Origin: Chromatiales bacterium
Lineage (GTDB): Bacteria > Pseudomonadota > Gammaproteobacteria > SZUA-152
Direction: 5' to 3'
Length of the DNA: 44,631 bases
Assembly: GCA_026999335.1 (NCBI GenBank)
Contig: JALTPW010000949.1
Location: 1 to 44,631, forward strand
In this document: positions 29,753 through 38,682 of the stretch, in pieces
Layout of the letters: each line of letters starts with the position of its first letter
Numbering within the stretch: the stretch's first letter is position 1
Program-made: the position numbers and the translations under genes
The notes under the pieces: model-generated
The model's input: only the letters and a program-made list of their open reading frames with translations
The model's database searches: none
What the model was told of the DNA's origin: nothing

Positions 29753-30138
29753 GCATCGAAGACGCCATTGTTGCAAGGATGACCGGGTATGCCGGACTTG
29801 CGGCGCTTGTGTCGAGTCGGATCTATGCTGTTCAGGCACCACAAAATCCGACGCTTCCTTACATAGTATTCGAGCGAGTCAGCTCATCAAAGATTAGCCT
29901 GATGTCGGCGGATACAGACGTATCAGAGGCGCGATTTCAGTTTACATGCTACGGGTCAACGTACACTTCCGCGAGGAATGTTGTTGAGCAAGTAAGACAA
30001 TGCTGGCAGAGATATTCCGGTACTGTTTCCAGCGTCGTTATCCTTGATACGGAGATTGAAACCGATCAGGACGAGTTCGATCCAGACACGAAGGAATACT
30101 ATTCGATCATGGACATTATGATCACGCATCGGGAGTAA
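29749..30138 (+). CDS. Tail terminator-like protein (DUF3168)
   Basis: 129 residues from a GTG start overlapping the previous stop. EDAIVARMTGYAGLAALVSS, PTLPYIVFERVSS, ARFQFTCYGSTYTSARNVVE and the late EYYSIMDIMITHRE are DUF3168 features. Caps the tail tube after assembly. Confidence 0.9.
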   Translation: MSIEDAIVARMTGYAGLAALVSSRIYAVQAPQNPTLPYIVFERVSSSKISLMSADTDVSEARFQFTCYGSTYTSARNVVEQVRQCWQRYSGTVSSVVILDTEIETDQDEFDPDTKEYYSIMDIMITHRE

Positions 30139-30141
30139 GGC

Positions 30142-30288
30142 ATGGGAAAATCAACTGTTACGATGTGGCATCCGAAAGCGAGCGAACCCATCGAGGTTCC
30201 TGTAGGAAATGTCGAGAACGCGAGAGCGAATGGCTGGTCTGAGGAAAAACCAAAGACCAAAAAACCTGAACCGAAGAATGGAGAGTAA
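30142..30288 (+). CDS. 48-residue small tail-region protein
   Basis: Fills the gap between terminator and tube genes: MGKSTVTMWHPKASEPIEVP, then VGNVENARANGWSEEKPKTK and a KKPEPK tail. The (N/S)ARxxGW pattern recurs in small phage proteins next to tail tube genes. Ends 3 bases before the next gene; ribosome site AAGG. Confidence 0.65.
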   Translation: MGKSTVTMWHPKASEPIEVPVGNVENARANGWSEEKPKTKKPEPKNGE

Positions 30289-30291
30289 GAC

Positions 30292-30681
30292 ATGGCAAAC
30301 CATAAAGGCAGCGAGGGCACTGTTGCAATCGGCGCTAATACTATCGCGGAGATCAGATCGTGGTCGATCAGCGAGTCTGGAACGACCATTGACGATTCCG
30401 AGCTTGCCGATACCTGGGATACAAAACTACCAGGCCCGCAAAGCTGGTCAGGCTCGATTGAATGTTATTGGGACGAGACCGACACAACTGGTCAGGGCGC
30501 AATGACGACAGGCGCTATTGTCACGCTGAATCTCTATCCAGAGGGGAATGTGACAGGCGACACATACTACACCGGCAGCGCAATTATCACCGGCATTGAG
30601 CGAAGTGGTGCGCGGGACGGTATGGTGGAGGCCAGCTACTCGTTTGAGGGCAGCGGCGCTCTTACTCAGTCCACGGTGTAA
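30292..30681 (+). CDS. Major tail tube protein
   Basis: 129 residues, beta-sandwich pattern: HKGSEGTVAIGANTIAEIRS, GTTIDDSELADTWDTKLPGP and QSWSGSIECYWDETDTTGQG, as in tube proteins of lambda-gpV-like siphoviruses. Placed between the tail terminator and the frameshifted chaperone, the fixed siphovirus order. Confidence 0.85.
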   Translation: MANHKGSEGTVAIGANTIAEIRSWSISESGTTIDDSELADTWDTKLPGPQSWSGSIECYWDETDTTGQGAMTTGAIVTLNLYPEGNVTGDTYYTGSAIITGIERSGARDGMVEASYSFEGSGALTQSTV

Positions 30682-30684
30682 TCC

Positions 30685-31035
30685 ATGTCAGATATACTGG
30701 AACATGCAAAGGCGCATTTCAAGACGCGCCGTGAAACTGATATGGATTATATCGACGTGCCGGAATGGGGAGAAGGAGACAAGCCACTCCGCATTTTCTG
30801 GCGGCCGATGAATCTTGCCGAAAACAATCAAATCTTCAAGTATGCGAAGAACGGCGATCTCGAAGCGATGGCGCAGACCTTGATCGTCAGGGCGCTTGAC
30901 GAAGATGGCAATCGCCTGTTCCGCCCAGTTCATAAGACTGAACTTATGAAGCACGTCGACGCGAAAATCATTGAGCGCATTGTGCTTGCTATGGGCGGCG
31001 ATGATGATGACGTCGAGGAAGCCGAAAAAAACTAG
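30685..31035 (+). CDS. Tail assembly chaperone, zero-frame product (gpG-like)
   Basis: 116 residues, acidic at the C-terminus (GGDDDDVEEAEKN). It precedes the tape measure gene. Near its end the slippery heptamer A AAA AAC at 31026-31032 is in the right phase, one codon before the TAG at 31033. Most ribosomes would stop here. Known relatives bind the tape measure and recruit tail tube subunits. Confidence 0.85.
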   Translation: MSDILEHAKAHFKTRRETDMDYIDVPEWGEGDKPLRIFWRPMNLAENNQIFKYAKNGDLEAMAQTLIVRALDEDGNRLFRPVHKTELMKHVDAKIIERIVLAMGGDDDDVEEAEKN

Positions 31036-31172
31036 CTGAGGATGCGCATCTTAAAGACATGTTTTTCCTCGCTGAGATGCTTCATATGACTGTTGGGGAG
31101 ATCATGGATAAGATGACCGTATCCGAGTACACCCACTGGATCGCGTATTTGAGGATGAAGGAAAATGGCTAA
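30685..31172 (+). CDS. Tail assembly chaperone, -1 frameshift product (gpGT-like)
   Basis: Slippage by -1 on A AAA AAC (31026-31032) continues at CTA (31032) into a 46-codon open frame (LAEDAHLKDMFFLAEMLHMT, then VGEIMDKMTVSEYTHWIAYL RMKENG) ending at TAA 31170-31172, overlapping the tape measure start. Product about 162 residues. The extension has no start codon with a ribosome site of its own near its beginning and carries the W-x-A-Y/F signature of T domains. The frame join is not a single open frame, so simple gene finders miss it. Confidence 0.88.
31026..31032 (+). promoter_or_regulatory. Programmed -1 ribosomal frameshift site
   Basis: A AAA AAC, a canonical X XXY YYZ heptamer, in the correct phase relative to the upstream gene (codons AAA AAC TAG). 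A downstream stimulatory structure was not assessed. Confidence 0.88.
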
Positions 31173-32946
31173 ACTCGGCTCGCTTGTTGCAGACCTTGGC
31201 CTGAACACTGCCAGGTTTGAAGCCGGGATAGGCCGTGCGCAAAAAGGCCTGAGCAGGTTTAGTCGGCGGATGCGTCGCCAATTCCGCGCCATGACGCGCG
31301 ACGCCAGAAGGTTCGGCACGTTGATCGGCGGGATTTTCTCCATTGTTGCCGTAAAAGCAGCCACGGAAGCCTTTGTTCGCCAAGAACAGGCCATTTTCCA
31401 GCTAGAGGCAAGGCTTCGATCAACGGGCGGGGCGGCAGGATTCAGTTCAGACCAATTGCAGGGTATGGCTCGTGCCATTCAGAAGATGACGGCGTTCGGT
31501 GACGAAGCAGTCATTGAAATGCAATCGTTGTTGTTGACGTTTACGAAGATCAGAGGCCCGATCTTCAAAGACGCGCAAATGGCCGTGTTAAATGTCGCAA
31601 CAGCTATGGGCATTGATCTGCGTTCGGCGGCGGTTCAAGTCGGAAAGGCGCTAAATGATCCCGTAGGTCAGATGTCCGCGTTGTCACGTCAAGGTATTAT
31701 TCTATCCGACTCGCAGAAGAAACTCATAAAACAGCTTGTTGAGATGGGCGATATCGCAGGGGCGCAGCGCATCATCTTGCAGGAACTCAGTACTGAGTTC
31801 GGCGGATCGGCGAAAGCGGCAGCAGGAGGCCTTGGTGGATCAATATCTCAACTAAAAAACGCATTCGGCGATCTTCTTGAAACACTAGTTAAGGTCACGA
31901 CAAACGGCGGAAAGTCTGGCCTGATTCAATGGCTCACTTCTGCTATTCAATGGGCCAACAAATGGGCCAACCGGCTTCCGATTTTATTCCAGTCTCTTTT
32001 TGCGCAAATCGATAAATTTATAACTTCAGCTAAATTTGCCTGGAAGGGCTTTCAGGCGTTCATAGAATTTGGCTGGGACAAGGTAATTGGTACTTTCACA
32101 AAATCGATGGGTGAGGCAGCTCGCGTAGTTGCTCAGGCATTCGCGTTCATCCCAGGGTTTGGGGATATTTCCGCCAAGGTTGATATGTTTGCCCAGTCGT
32201 TAATATCTGCCGGTGAAAGCGTCCTGCCGCTGGAAGAGCGTCTTGCCAGATTGAACAGGCAGTATGAAGCCGAGATAAGCATTATAGACCGCACAATGCA
32301 GATGCTGGTCGCAAAGCAGGCGGCAGAGGAAGACGCGGCCGCAGCGCTTGAGAACATCGCGGCTATTCGAGGAAATGCGAGAGCGGTTGAAGTGGCGGAC
32401 GCAAGAGCGCACTCTGACACCCTTACAGCAATCGAGGAGATGGGCGCAAAACGGCGCGTTAAAATCAATCAATTCTATGAGCGCCTAAAGGGCAAGACGT
32501 TGGCTCAAGGCATGGCTGCAATTACAAATAATGTGGCCCAGCAATCCAGGACGATGTTTGAGATCAACAAGGCAGCAGCGATTGCAAACGCAGTGATGAA
32601 TACGTCCGAAGCAGTGACCGGCGCTTACAAATGGGGGGCACAGATCGGCGGTCCGCCTCTTGGCGCCGCGATGGGGGCTTTGGCGTTCGGTGCGCAGATC
32701 GCGCAAGTCAACGCGATAAGGTCTCAATCGTTTGGCGGCGGAGGAACCGCGTCTCCTTCGATCACAGGATCTACCGGGGCAAGAGATGTTGTCGCAACCG
32801 TCCCGGCGACTGAAGGGATCAACATCGAGGAAGAAACAAATCGAGAGATCGTGCTCAAGGTTGATGGTGCTGAACTGGGACGCGTTGTTGTAGATATGGC
32901 GAAGGATGGCAGGATCACAATGCCACAGGCCGCGATAGAGGCATAA
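31165..32946 (+). CDS. Tape measure protein
   Basis: 593 residues. N-terminal KLGSLVADLGLNTARFEAGI GRAQKGL is the usual lambda-H/TMP start. A hydrophobic segment (FGTLIGGIFSIVAVKAATEA), long helical regions, Gly/Ala-rich stretches (AAAGGLGGSISQLKNAFGDL) and further hydrophobic helices follow. It sets tail length; at about 0.15 nm per residue this predicts a tail near 90 nm. Short for a siphovirus, but within range. Confidence 0.93.
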   Translation: MAKLGSLVADLGLNTARFEAGIGRAQKGLSRFSRRMRRQFRAMTRDARRFGTLIGGIFSIVAVKAATEAFVRQEQAIFQLEARLRSTGGAAGFSSDQLQGMARAIQKMTAFGDEAVIEMQSLLLTFTKIRGPIFKDAQMAVLNVATAMGIDLRSAAVQVGKALNDPVGQMSALSRQGIILSDSQKKLIKQLVEMGDIAGAQRIILQELSTEFGGSAKAAAGGLGGSISQLKNAFGDLLETLVKVTTNGGKSGLIQWLTSAIQWANKWANRLPILFQSLFAQIDKFITSAKFAWKGFQAFIEFGWDKVIGTFTKSMGEAARVVAQAFAFIPGFGDISAKVDMFAQSLISAGESVLPLEERLARLNRQYEAEISIIDRTMQMLVAKQAAEEDAAAALENIAAIRGNARAVEVADARAHSDTLTAIEEMGAKRRVKINQFYERLKGKTLAQGMAAITNNVAQQSRTMFEINKAAAIANAVMNTSEAVTGAYKWGAQIGGPPLGAAMGALAFGAQIAQVNAIRSQSFGGGGTASPSITGSTGARDVVATVPATEGINIEEETNREIVLKVDGAELGRVVVDMAKDGRITMPQAAIEA

Positions 32947-33711
32947 ATGGCGCGCGCACGCTTCCTCTACAAAAATCTTGTCGATTCATCGACGATAACA
33001 GCGGTTAGTGAATCAACAACATTGCCCGCGTCTAACGTCGCCCATAATCTACGTTCGCGTGTTTATCGCACCGGGACGACTGCAGCAACGGAGCGGCTTG
33101 TCTTCAATATGGGGTCGGCGCAGGCCGTGACGTGCGTCGTCCTGCTCGATCACACCCTGACAAGTGGGGATTCCGGAATCAAGCTGATGGGCAATTCCTC
33201 GGATTCCTGGGGCACGCCCGCATTCACACAGTCATTGACGTGGAATTCCGGCCCTATCGTTGCCTTCTTCTCGTCCCAGTCCTACCAGTATTGGGCGGTA
33301 GAGTTTACGAAGTCGGCGGCGTCAGAGACCAGAGATATAGGCCGTATCTTCATCGGAACTTATTACGAATTGACACAAAACATGGGCCGCGAGGGATTGC
33401 AGATCCAACAGGTTGATCTCTCCAAGGTCGGCCGCGCGGTAGGCGGGCAAACCTACTCGGATGTTCGATCTATCTATGACAAGATCAGCCTGTCGATTGA
33501 CATGATGCCACACGCTCAGCATGAGCAGCTTCGTGCGATTGTAAGCAATGTTGGAAAGCATACGCCGTTCTTTGTGTCCATTGATCATGATACGGAGCCG
33601 CAGGACTGGCTTTACTACGTTAAGATCGGATCTATCAAAACACACCAGATCAAGGCAAATAGCTCAACCTGGTACTGGTCTGGCGGGATGACGCTTGACG
33701 AACAATTATGA
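32947..33711 (+). CDS. Distal tail / tail-tip protein
   Basis: 254 residues starting next to the tape measure stop. Beta-rich, with a discoidin-like pattern in the middle (FNMGSAQAVTCVVLLDHTLT, QSYQYWAVEFTKSA, RDIGRIFIGTYYEL), followed by SDVRSIYDKISLSIDMMPHA and PFFVSIDHDTEPQDWLYYVK. Position fits a Dit-like or baseplate hub partner; the exact family is not recognised. Confidence 0.7.
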   Translation: MARARFLYKNLVDSSTITAVSESTTLPASNVAHNLRSRVYRTGTTAATERLVFNMGSAQAVTCVVLLDHTLTSGDSGIKLMGNSSDSWGTPAFTQSLTWNSGPIVAFFSSQSYQYWAVEFTKSAASETRDIGRIFIGTYYELTQNMGREGLQIQQVDLSKVGRAVGGQTYSDVRSIYDKISLSIDMMPHAQHEQLRAIVSNVGKHTPFFVSIDHDTEPQDWLYYVKIGSIKTHQIKANSSTWYWSGGMTLDEQL

Positions 33712-35606
33712 CTACGCTGACAGACGCCCTTGATCATCCAGATATCACGCGAAACTTCCTCGCGACAGTAACGGCAGGTTACGCACCAGCAGTCTGGACG
33801 CTGGATACAGGGACGACCTATTACGCCGCAGTCACTCGCCCCGTCGTTGACTTCAAAGAGGACGGATCAAGTCTCACAGAACAACCCGATCTAGCGACAA
33901 CGCGATCAACGACCGGATCGTGGTTCTATGACACGACAAATTCAAGGGTCTATGTAAACCCGACGGCAGGCGCTGATCCTTACACAAAGACATTACAGGC
34001 GTTCTACGTCTTCTATTATTCGTTTCACCCCAAGGTCTTCACGATCTCGGGCGATGATGTCTATTTCGAGCCGAGGTTAAAGTCTCTGCCGAACCTTTCT
34101 TTGAGGGTCGAGGCGAAGTTCTCAGGGGTCAGTCAGATCGGCGGCGGCTCCCTGACATTCAACAATGAAGACGGGGAGTTTGACTCACTCATCGGCCTAC
34201 AGTGGGACGCGGGCTCTGTCGTTTTGCGTCTAGGCGTTGATCGGATCACTGACATGGCCTATGCCGACTACCAGGTGATCGGGACGTGGAACGTCTCCAA
34301 TTACCGGATCGATGACAAGCAGTTCACCCTGACCCTTGTTGAGTCAAAGATCAATATCAAGAAGAAGATCCCGTCCACGACTTACGACAGGGACACTTAC
34401 GCAAACATCCTTGAAGACGATATAGGGCGAGCCGTCCAGGTGGCTTACGGGAAGATCAAGGATGCGAAGCCGGTTCTGATTGATACTTCCCTGCTAAAAT
34501 TCAAGGTTGCCGGTCATGCGGTGATCTCATTCGACGGCTTGAGGGTGAAGAACGAAACGACCGGGGTATGGGAGTCCAAGTCCTTCGCGTCAACCGATAA
34601 GGCGAACGGGGAGTTTACCGTCTCAAGCTCCGATTTCACGGTTGATCAAGAGATTGTCGTTGACTTCACCGGAAGGGTAAAATCAGGCACGCAGCCGATG
34701 GACAATCCTTCTGACGTGGTCAAGGACTTGATCGCGAACTACGTTGGAGATTCAAACATTGATGCAACCAGCTTTTCGGATTCCTACAATGCCCTGCTAA
34801 GGGGCACGAAAAACGACGTGACGATCTCCGCTTTCGCGCTGGCGATCTATCTTGATGAACCGATTTCAGCGCAGGAAGTGATCAGCAAGATCAACCGATC
34901 AGTCGGGGCCTATCTGTTCGCCGACTCTTCCGGTCAGTATTTTTATCGCGTCTTCCGCCCCAAGGCTAGTGAGGGGTTAACGGAATTCGACGATACGCAA
35001 ATCAACGATTTCAAGGTTTCGGTCTCGACCGACATTTTAACCAAGCTGACCGCAGAATATGACCGCCGGAATGAAGCGGACTGGGCGGAAGTCTATACGT
35101 TCGAGGATACGTCCAGACAGTACCTTCACGGGGACGAGTCGGAATCCTTTGAAAAAGATGAAACTGTATTGTCCGAGGTCGAGGACGCGACTCTCTACGC
35201 GCAGAGAAGGGTGTTCTATGAAGGCCGTCCACTAAGGATGTATTCCTTCACAGTACCAAGCCGGATCGCTATTACCCTGATGCCATCAGATTTTGTGCGG
35301 ATCAATTACTCAAGACATGGGATCGACGGCGTCTATGAGATCCTTTCGATCTCACATAACCTTGAGGGTGACAAAACCTCCCTTGTCTGTGGTGACATGC
35401 ACGGATTAGGAGAGCGGCCCGGATGGTGGGTGTCTTCTCCGTCCTTTCCCTCAAGGCTTGGCGGCGCACCTATTACGGGATGGGATAAGACGTGGACGGA
35501 TGAGCAGAAAACCTGGGCAAAACAAAATATGGGGTTCTGGACTGACGACAACGGCTTTGCCGATCCAACCGACCCCGAATCCCGCATGATCTCAACCTGG
35601 ATTTAA
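33708..35606 (+). CDS. Tail-tip / baseplate hub protein
   Basis: 632 residues, overlapping its neighbour by 4 bases. It contains domains typical of tail hub proteins: SLRVEAKFSGVSQIGGGSLT and FNNEDGEFDSL (a hub-like start), YGKIKDAKPVLID, ISAQEVISKINRSVGAYLFA DSSGQYFYRVFRP, then RIAITLMPSDFVRINYSRHG and a Trp-rich end. Phages of this type use it to anchor fibres. No lysozyme or peptidase motif seen. Confidence 0.75.
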   Translation: MTTLTDALDHPDITRNFLATVTAGYAPAVWTLDTGTTYYAAVTRPVVDFKEDGSSLTEQPDLATTRSTTGSWFYDTTNSRVYVNPTAGADPYTKTLQAFYVFYYSFHPKVFTISGDDVYFEPRLKSLPNLSLRVEAKFSGVSQIGGGSLTFNNEDGEFDSLIGLQWDAGSVVLRLGVDRITDMAYADYQVIGTWNVSNYRIDDKQFTLTLVESKINIKKKIPSTTYDRDTYANILEDDIGRAVQVAYGKIKDAKPVLIDTSLLKFKVAGHAVISFDGLRVKNETTGVWESKSFASTDKANGEFTVSSSDFTVDQEIVVDFTGRVKSGTQPMDNPSDVVKDLIANYVGDSNIDATSFSDSYNALLRGTKNDVTISAFALAIYLDEPISAQEVISKINRSVGAYLFADSSGQYFYRVFRPKASEGLTEFDDTQINDFKVSVSTDILTKLTAEYDRRNEADWAEVYTFEDTSRQYLHGDESESFEKDETVLSEVEDATLYAQRRVFYEGRPLRMYSFTVPSRIAITLMPSDFVRINYSRHGIDGVYEILSISHNLEGDKTSLVCGDMHGLGERPGWWVSSPSFPSRLGGAPITGWDKTWTDEQKTWAKQNMGFWTDDNGFADPTDPESRMISTWI

Positions 35607-35607
35607 C

Positions 35608-37038
35608 ATGGCGATTATCTCGATCACAGATCCAACCGTCGGCGACCCTACAGAGCTTCAGAAGTTCCTCGATGTATTGGCGAACCAAAGGACGCTTGAT
35701 GCGGGTGTTGATGTTGCCTCAAGGGGCAATCTTGTCGTTAACGGGTCGTTTGAGAGCGCATCTGGAGGAACGCCGACGGGATGGACGTTTACGGATTACA
35801 CGGGCGGTTCTCATGCCATAGACACCACGAACCACGCCCACGGCGCACAGGCGATCAGCTTCACTTCTACTTCTACTGCAAACGGTGGCGGGTATTGTGA
35901 ATCCTCGGACTTTCTTGAGGTTACGGGCTCTGAGGTCTATTACTGGTTCGCGTTCCGCATGGCGAGCGCCGCAAATGTCTCCGCCCAAATAACAGCAAGG
36001 TGGTACGACTCAAGCCAGACGTTCATCTCATCTTCTACGCTCTTTCAGGACACCTCCGCCCCCACGTCGCTGACCTCAACCGAGGGCGCAGTGGCAGCGC
36101 CTTCCACTGCGCGTTACGTGAAGTTGCGAGTAGAAGGCGGAGTCCCGGGGGTAGGAACAGCTACCGGGACAGTCACGTTTGATGATATTCGGTTCAGGCT
36201 GACCGAAGTGCAGGCGTCCATCGGTGCCTCCGCCGTAGGGCAGGGGGAGTTGAAGACGACGACAGCTAATTATTCGGCAAACGTCGGCGGCGGCACATAT
36301 ACAGCATTCACTCGGACAGGTGGATTCTATACACTTGGCTGTCAAGCAAAAATCAATTCTAATGCAACAGGCACGTATTCGGCCTATCCCCATAATAAGG
36401 AGAGAACAAATAATAATACTACGGGGTATGTGAGTTATTACGTGTTACAGGCGGTCAGCGGAACGCTCGATCTTGCGGCACAAGAAACCTATGTCCAAGC
36501 CTCCCCGCCTTACGATCATGGCGATGGTGTAGTGGGTCTCTATATCTTCGCTGTGGTCTCCGGCAATCCCATGAAGATCCATTCCATGTATGTTGCTCCA
36601 GAGGCCCCATGGCACTACAACGGGCCAACCAATGTAGCCGCGAAATACATGAAAAACGGCGTGCCATGCCGGATAGAAAAAGGTGGATCGGCAGGACTTC
36701 TGCAAGGCATCTGGACGCCAGATCAAATCGCCACAGACCCCGTAGCGAGGAAAGAGTTTCTAGACGCGCAGAAGACAAATGTTGAGATTGAGATCACGCA
36801 GGAGATCAAACACCGGGACATGCCGCTGATCCCCCACCCCTTCCAGATGAGTGACTACCCTCCCGGCGCAAAGGTCATCATGCTGGACCCGGTATGCGAC
36901 TGCAATTTCGAGTTACTGGAAATGCACGACGCTGGGCTGGATGTATCGGATTTCGTTTATAACCATATCAAGATCGGCAACCAGAAGCTGAAACGGAAAG
37001 GCCCGCCGGTCGATATTGTCGGGATGGGGTGGAAGTAA
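35608..37038 (+). CDS. Tail fibre or receptor-binding protein with carbohydrate-binding-like domain
   Basis: 476 residues. N-terminal anchor (SITDPTVGDPTELQKFLDVL), then residues about 45-200 with the NLVVNGSFESASGGTPTGW start and the TGTVTFDDIRFRL end of a CBM4/9-like jelly roll. Middle residues are beta-rich (GQGELKTTTANYSANVGGGT). The C-terminus (SDYPPGAKVIMLDPVCDCNF) is a separate fold with two close cysteines. Host sugar binding is a reasonable inference. Confidence 0.72.
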   Translation: MAIISITDPTVGDPTELQKFLDVLANQRTLDAGVDVASRGNLVVNGSFESASGGTPTGWTFTDYTGGSHAIDTTNHAHGAQAISFTSTSTANGGGYCESSDFLEVTGSEVYYWFAFRMASAANVSAQITARWYDSSQTFISSSTLFQDTSAPTSLTSTEGAVAAPSTARYVKLRVEGGVPGVGTATGTVTFDDIRFRLTEVQASIGASAVGQGELKTTTANYSANVGGGTYTAFTRTGGFYTLGCQAKINSNATGTYSAYPHNKERTNNNTTGYVSYYVLQAVSGTLDLAAQETYVQASPPYDHGDGVVGLYIFAVVSGNPMKIHSMYVAPEAPWHYNGPTNVAAKYMKNGVPCRIEKGGSAGLLQGIWTPDQIATDPVARKEFLDAQKTNVEIEITQEIKHRDMPLIPHPFQMSDYPPGAKVIMLDPVCDCNFELLEMHDAGLDVSDFVYNHIKIGNQKLKRKGPPVDIVGMGWK

Positions 37039-37295
37039 TGACTGAATCAAGAAAAAGAAGGTCTGAGGATTCATGGCATCTTGATAAGAGGGTGCCGATA
37101 GCCGTGATTATCGCTTTGTTAATTCAAGCAGCGTCGATCGTCTGGTGGGCTTCTCGTGTCGAATCACGGTTAGCGGTTGTCGAGAAGTACCAACACGATA
37201 ACGGCCAGTTATCGGAGCGCGTCGTCAGGCTTGAAGTCTTACTTGAAAGGGTGGACAGGACGATCTCAAGAGTCGAGAGGAAGATCGACAAATGA
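37038..37295 (+). CDS. Membrane-anchored coiled-coil protein of the lysis cassette
   Basis: 85 residues from the ATG that overlaps the fibre stop (TAATG). One membrane span (VPIAVIIALLIQAASIVWWA) followed by a heptad-rich helix (ESRLAVVEKYQHDNGQLSER and VVRLEVLLERVDRTISRVER). This layout is like small holin-associated or XhlA-type proteins. Its place just before the endolysin supports a lysis role. Confidence 0.65.
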   Translation: MTESRKRRSEDSWHLDKRVPIAVIIALLIQAASIVWWASRVESRLAVVEKYQHDNGQLSERVVRLEVLLERVDRTISRVERKIDK

Positions 37296-37717
37296 ACTTT
37301 AGTCGAGATAAGCTAGTCGCAGAACTCTCCAGAGACGAGGGTCGCGTTCCTCACGCCTACAAGGATTCCGAAGGCTATCTGACTATCGGCGTAGGTCACC
37401 TGATCGACAAGAACAAGGGCGGAAGATTGCCGGAATTCATTATCGATCTGCTTCTTGAATATGACATTGATGCGAAGGTTAGCCAGATCAAGAACGCACT
37501 CCCGTGGGCCGAAAATCTTTCCGATGCAAGACAACGCGTGATTATCAATATGGTGTTCAATCTCGGTATCACGGGTTTTCAGAAGTTTCACAATACAATA
37601 GCCGCGATCAAGGCCGAGGACTGGGATGTGGCTGCGGCGGAGATGCTAAATTCCAAGTGGGCAAGGCAGGTAGGACCAAGGGCGGAAAGACTGGCCCAGA
37701 TGATGAGGGAAGGATGA
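37292..37717 (+). CDS. Endolysin, T4-lysozyme-like (GH24)
   Basis: 141 residues. SRDEGRVPHAYKDSEGYLTI GVGHL gives the catalytic E16, D25 and T31 of the GH24 triad. NMVFNLGITGFQKFHNTIAA and the WARQVGPRAERLAQMM end match T4 lysozyme. It cuts the N-acetylmuramic/N-acetylglucosamine bond. No signal peptide, so it needs a holin. Confidence 0.95.
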   Translation: MNFSRDKLVAELSRDEGRVPHAYKDSEGYLTIGVGHLIDKNKGGRLPEFIIDLLLEYDIDAKVSQIKNALPWAENLSDARQRVIINMVFNLGITGFQKFHNTIAAIKAEDWDVAAAEMLNSKWARQVGPRAERLAQMMREG

Positions 37718-37965
37718 ACTTTAAGCGACTAATTGAACTAGTTTCCGGGGCGCGTACCCTGCTATTGCTCGCCGTGATGATCGGTGCGGTTGCCTTGTGG
37801 GCGCTGGATACCCGGATAACGTGGGAGCAAATGGGAACCGCCCAAAAACAACACCAGCACCTGTTGCTGTATTACCGTTTGAAAGTTCGGATCGCCAATA
37901 ACGAAGACACAAAAAGCGACAAAGTTTTGCAGGCGACCTATCAACGGAATTGGAGGCCCGAATGA
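37714..37965 (+). CDS. Single-pass membrane protein of the lysis cassette
   Basis: 83 residues from the ATG overlapping the endolysin stop. Hydrophobic residues 13-32 (RTLLLLAVMIGAVALWALDT), then a polar helix (EQMGTAQKQHQHLLLYYRLK). Holin, antiholin or spanin-related roles are possible. Confidence 0.65.
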   Translation: MNFKRLIELVSGARTLLLLAVMIGAVALWALDTRITWEQMGTAQKQHQHLLLYYRLKVRIANNEDTKSDKVLQATYQRNWRPE

Positions 37966-38162
37966 ATGACAGATGGAAGAATCGCAGGCGTATGGCCTGG
38001 ATTGCCTTAATCGCTGGAGTGGTTTACCCATTTTTCCCGATTGATCCACAATTAGCCGCTACAATGGCTACGTCATTTTACCTGTTTGTAGCGGGGATTG
38101 TGAGTGTTTACACTGGCGCTGTAACAGTGGATGACAAATGGCAGAGGAAAGAAGATGAATAA
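37962..38162 (+). CDS. Holin candidate, two membrane spans
   Basis: 66 residues from the ATG at 37962 overlapping the previous stop. Basic start (MNDRWKNRRR), two hydrophobic segments (MAWIALIAGVVYPFFPI and AATMATSFYLFVAGIVSVYT) and a charged tail (DDKWQRKEDE): the layout of class II/III holins. Best holin candidate in the cassette. Confidence 0.65.
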   Translation: MNDRWKNRRRMAWIALIAGVVYPFFPIDPQLAATMATSFYLFVAGIVSVYTGAVTVDDKWQRKEDE

Positions 38163-38682
38163 GCTATTCGACAAGATCGTGAATGTGACCCGCTGGATCA
38201 TCGCCCAGCCACTAGGCCGGTATGGCCTGACCTTCGTCGCGGGTATGGTGTTGATTCTACTAGTTCAATGTTCCGTGGCGAGAGCCGGGGAAGTGATGAT
38301 CGGATACGATATACGGTTCAATGACTGGACCGTGGACGTGTGCAACTCGGGAACCTGCATCGGTTATGACTTCGCAAATGATATGGGATGCCTGTCACGG
38401 AACCAATTATCTGACAACCTACGTTTAGGTGGGGGCTTGTGTTACCAGTACAATACCGAATCATTGGTGGGCCGTGTAACAGGAGCGATTTCTGACGATG
38501 AAAGCACCGGGGAGGTATGGGCGAGGGCCCTTGTTTTCGAGGATTATGTGGAAGGCGCCTATGGGGTAGGGTTCAGATACATCGAGGACGATTCGATCCC
38601 TGTCCCTGCAACCGAACCCGTTGGCCCCAACCCGAACAAGCCGCACCACGAGGATCACAGGAAGCGTCACCATGAAGATTAA
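38155..38682 (+). CDS. Secreted or membrane-anchored Cys-rich late protein
   Basis: 175 residues from the ATG at 38155. Basic leader, hydrophobic helix (YGLTFVAGMVLILLVQCSVA) ending ARAG, consistent with a signal peptide or anchor. The mature part has four cysteines (VDVCNSGTCIGYDF, MGCLSRN, GGLCYQY) likely to be disulfide-bonded in the periplasm, and amphipathic strands. It ends in a Pro/His-rich charged tail (PHHEDHRKRHHED). Family not recognised; sits between holin candidate and spanins. Confidence 0.65.
   Translation: MNKLFDKIVNVTRWIIAQPLGRYGLTFVAGMVLILLVQCSVARAGEVMIGYDIRFNDWTVDVCNSGTCIGYDFANDMGCLSRNQLSDNLRLGGGLCYQYNTESLVGRVTGAISDDESTGEVWARALVFEDYVEGAYGVGFRYIEDDSIPVPATEPVGPNPNKPHHEDHRKRHHED

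Noticed and set aside
29167..29844. 225-codon minus-strand frame in the head-tail genes
   Set aside because: It is antisense to three recognised head-tail genes that overlap each other by 4 bases.
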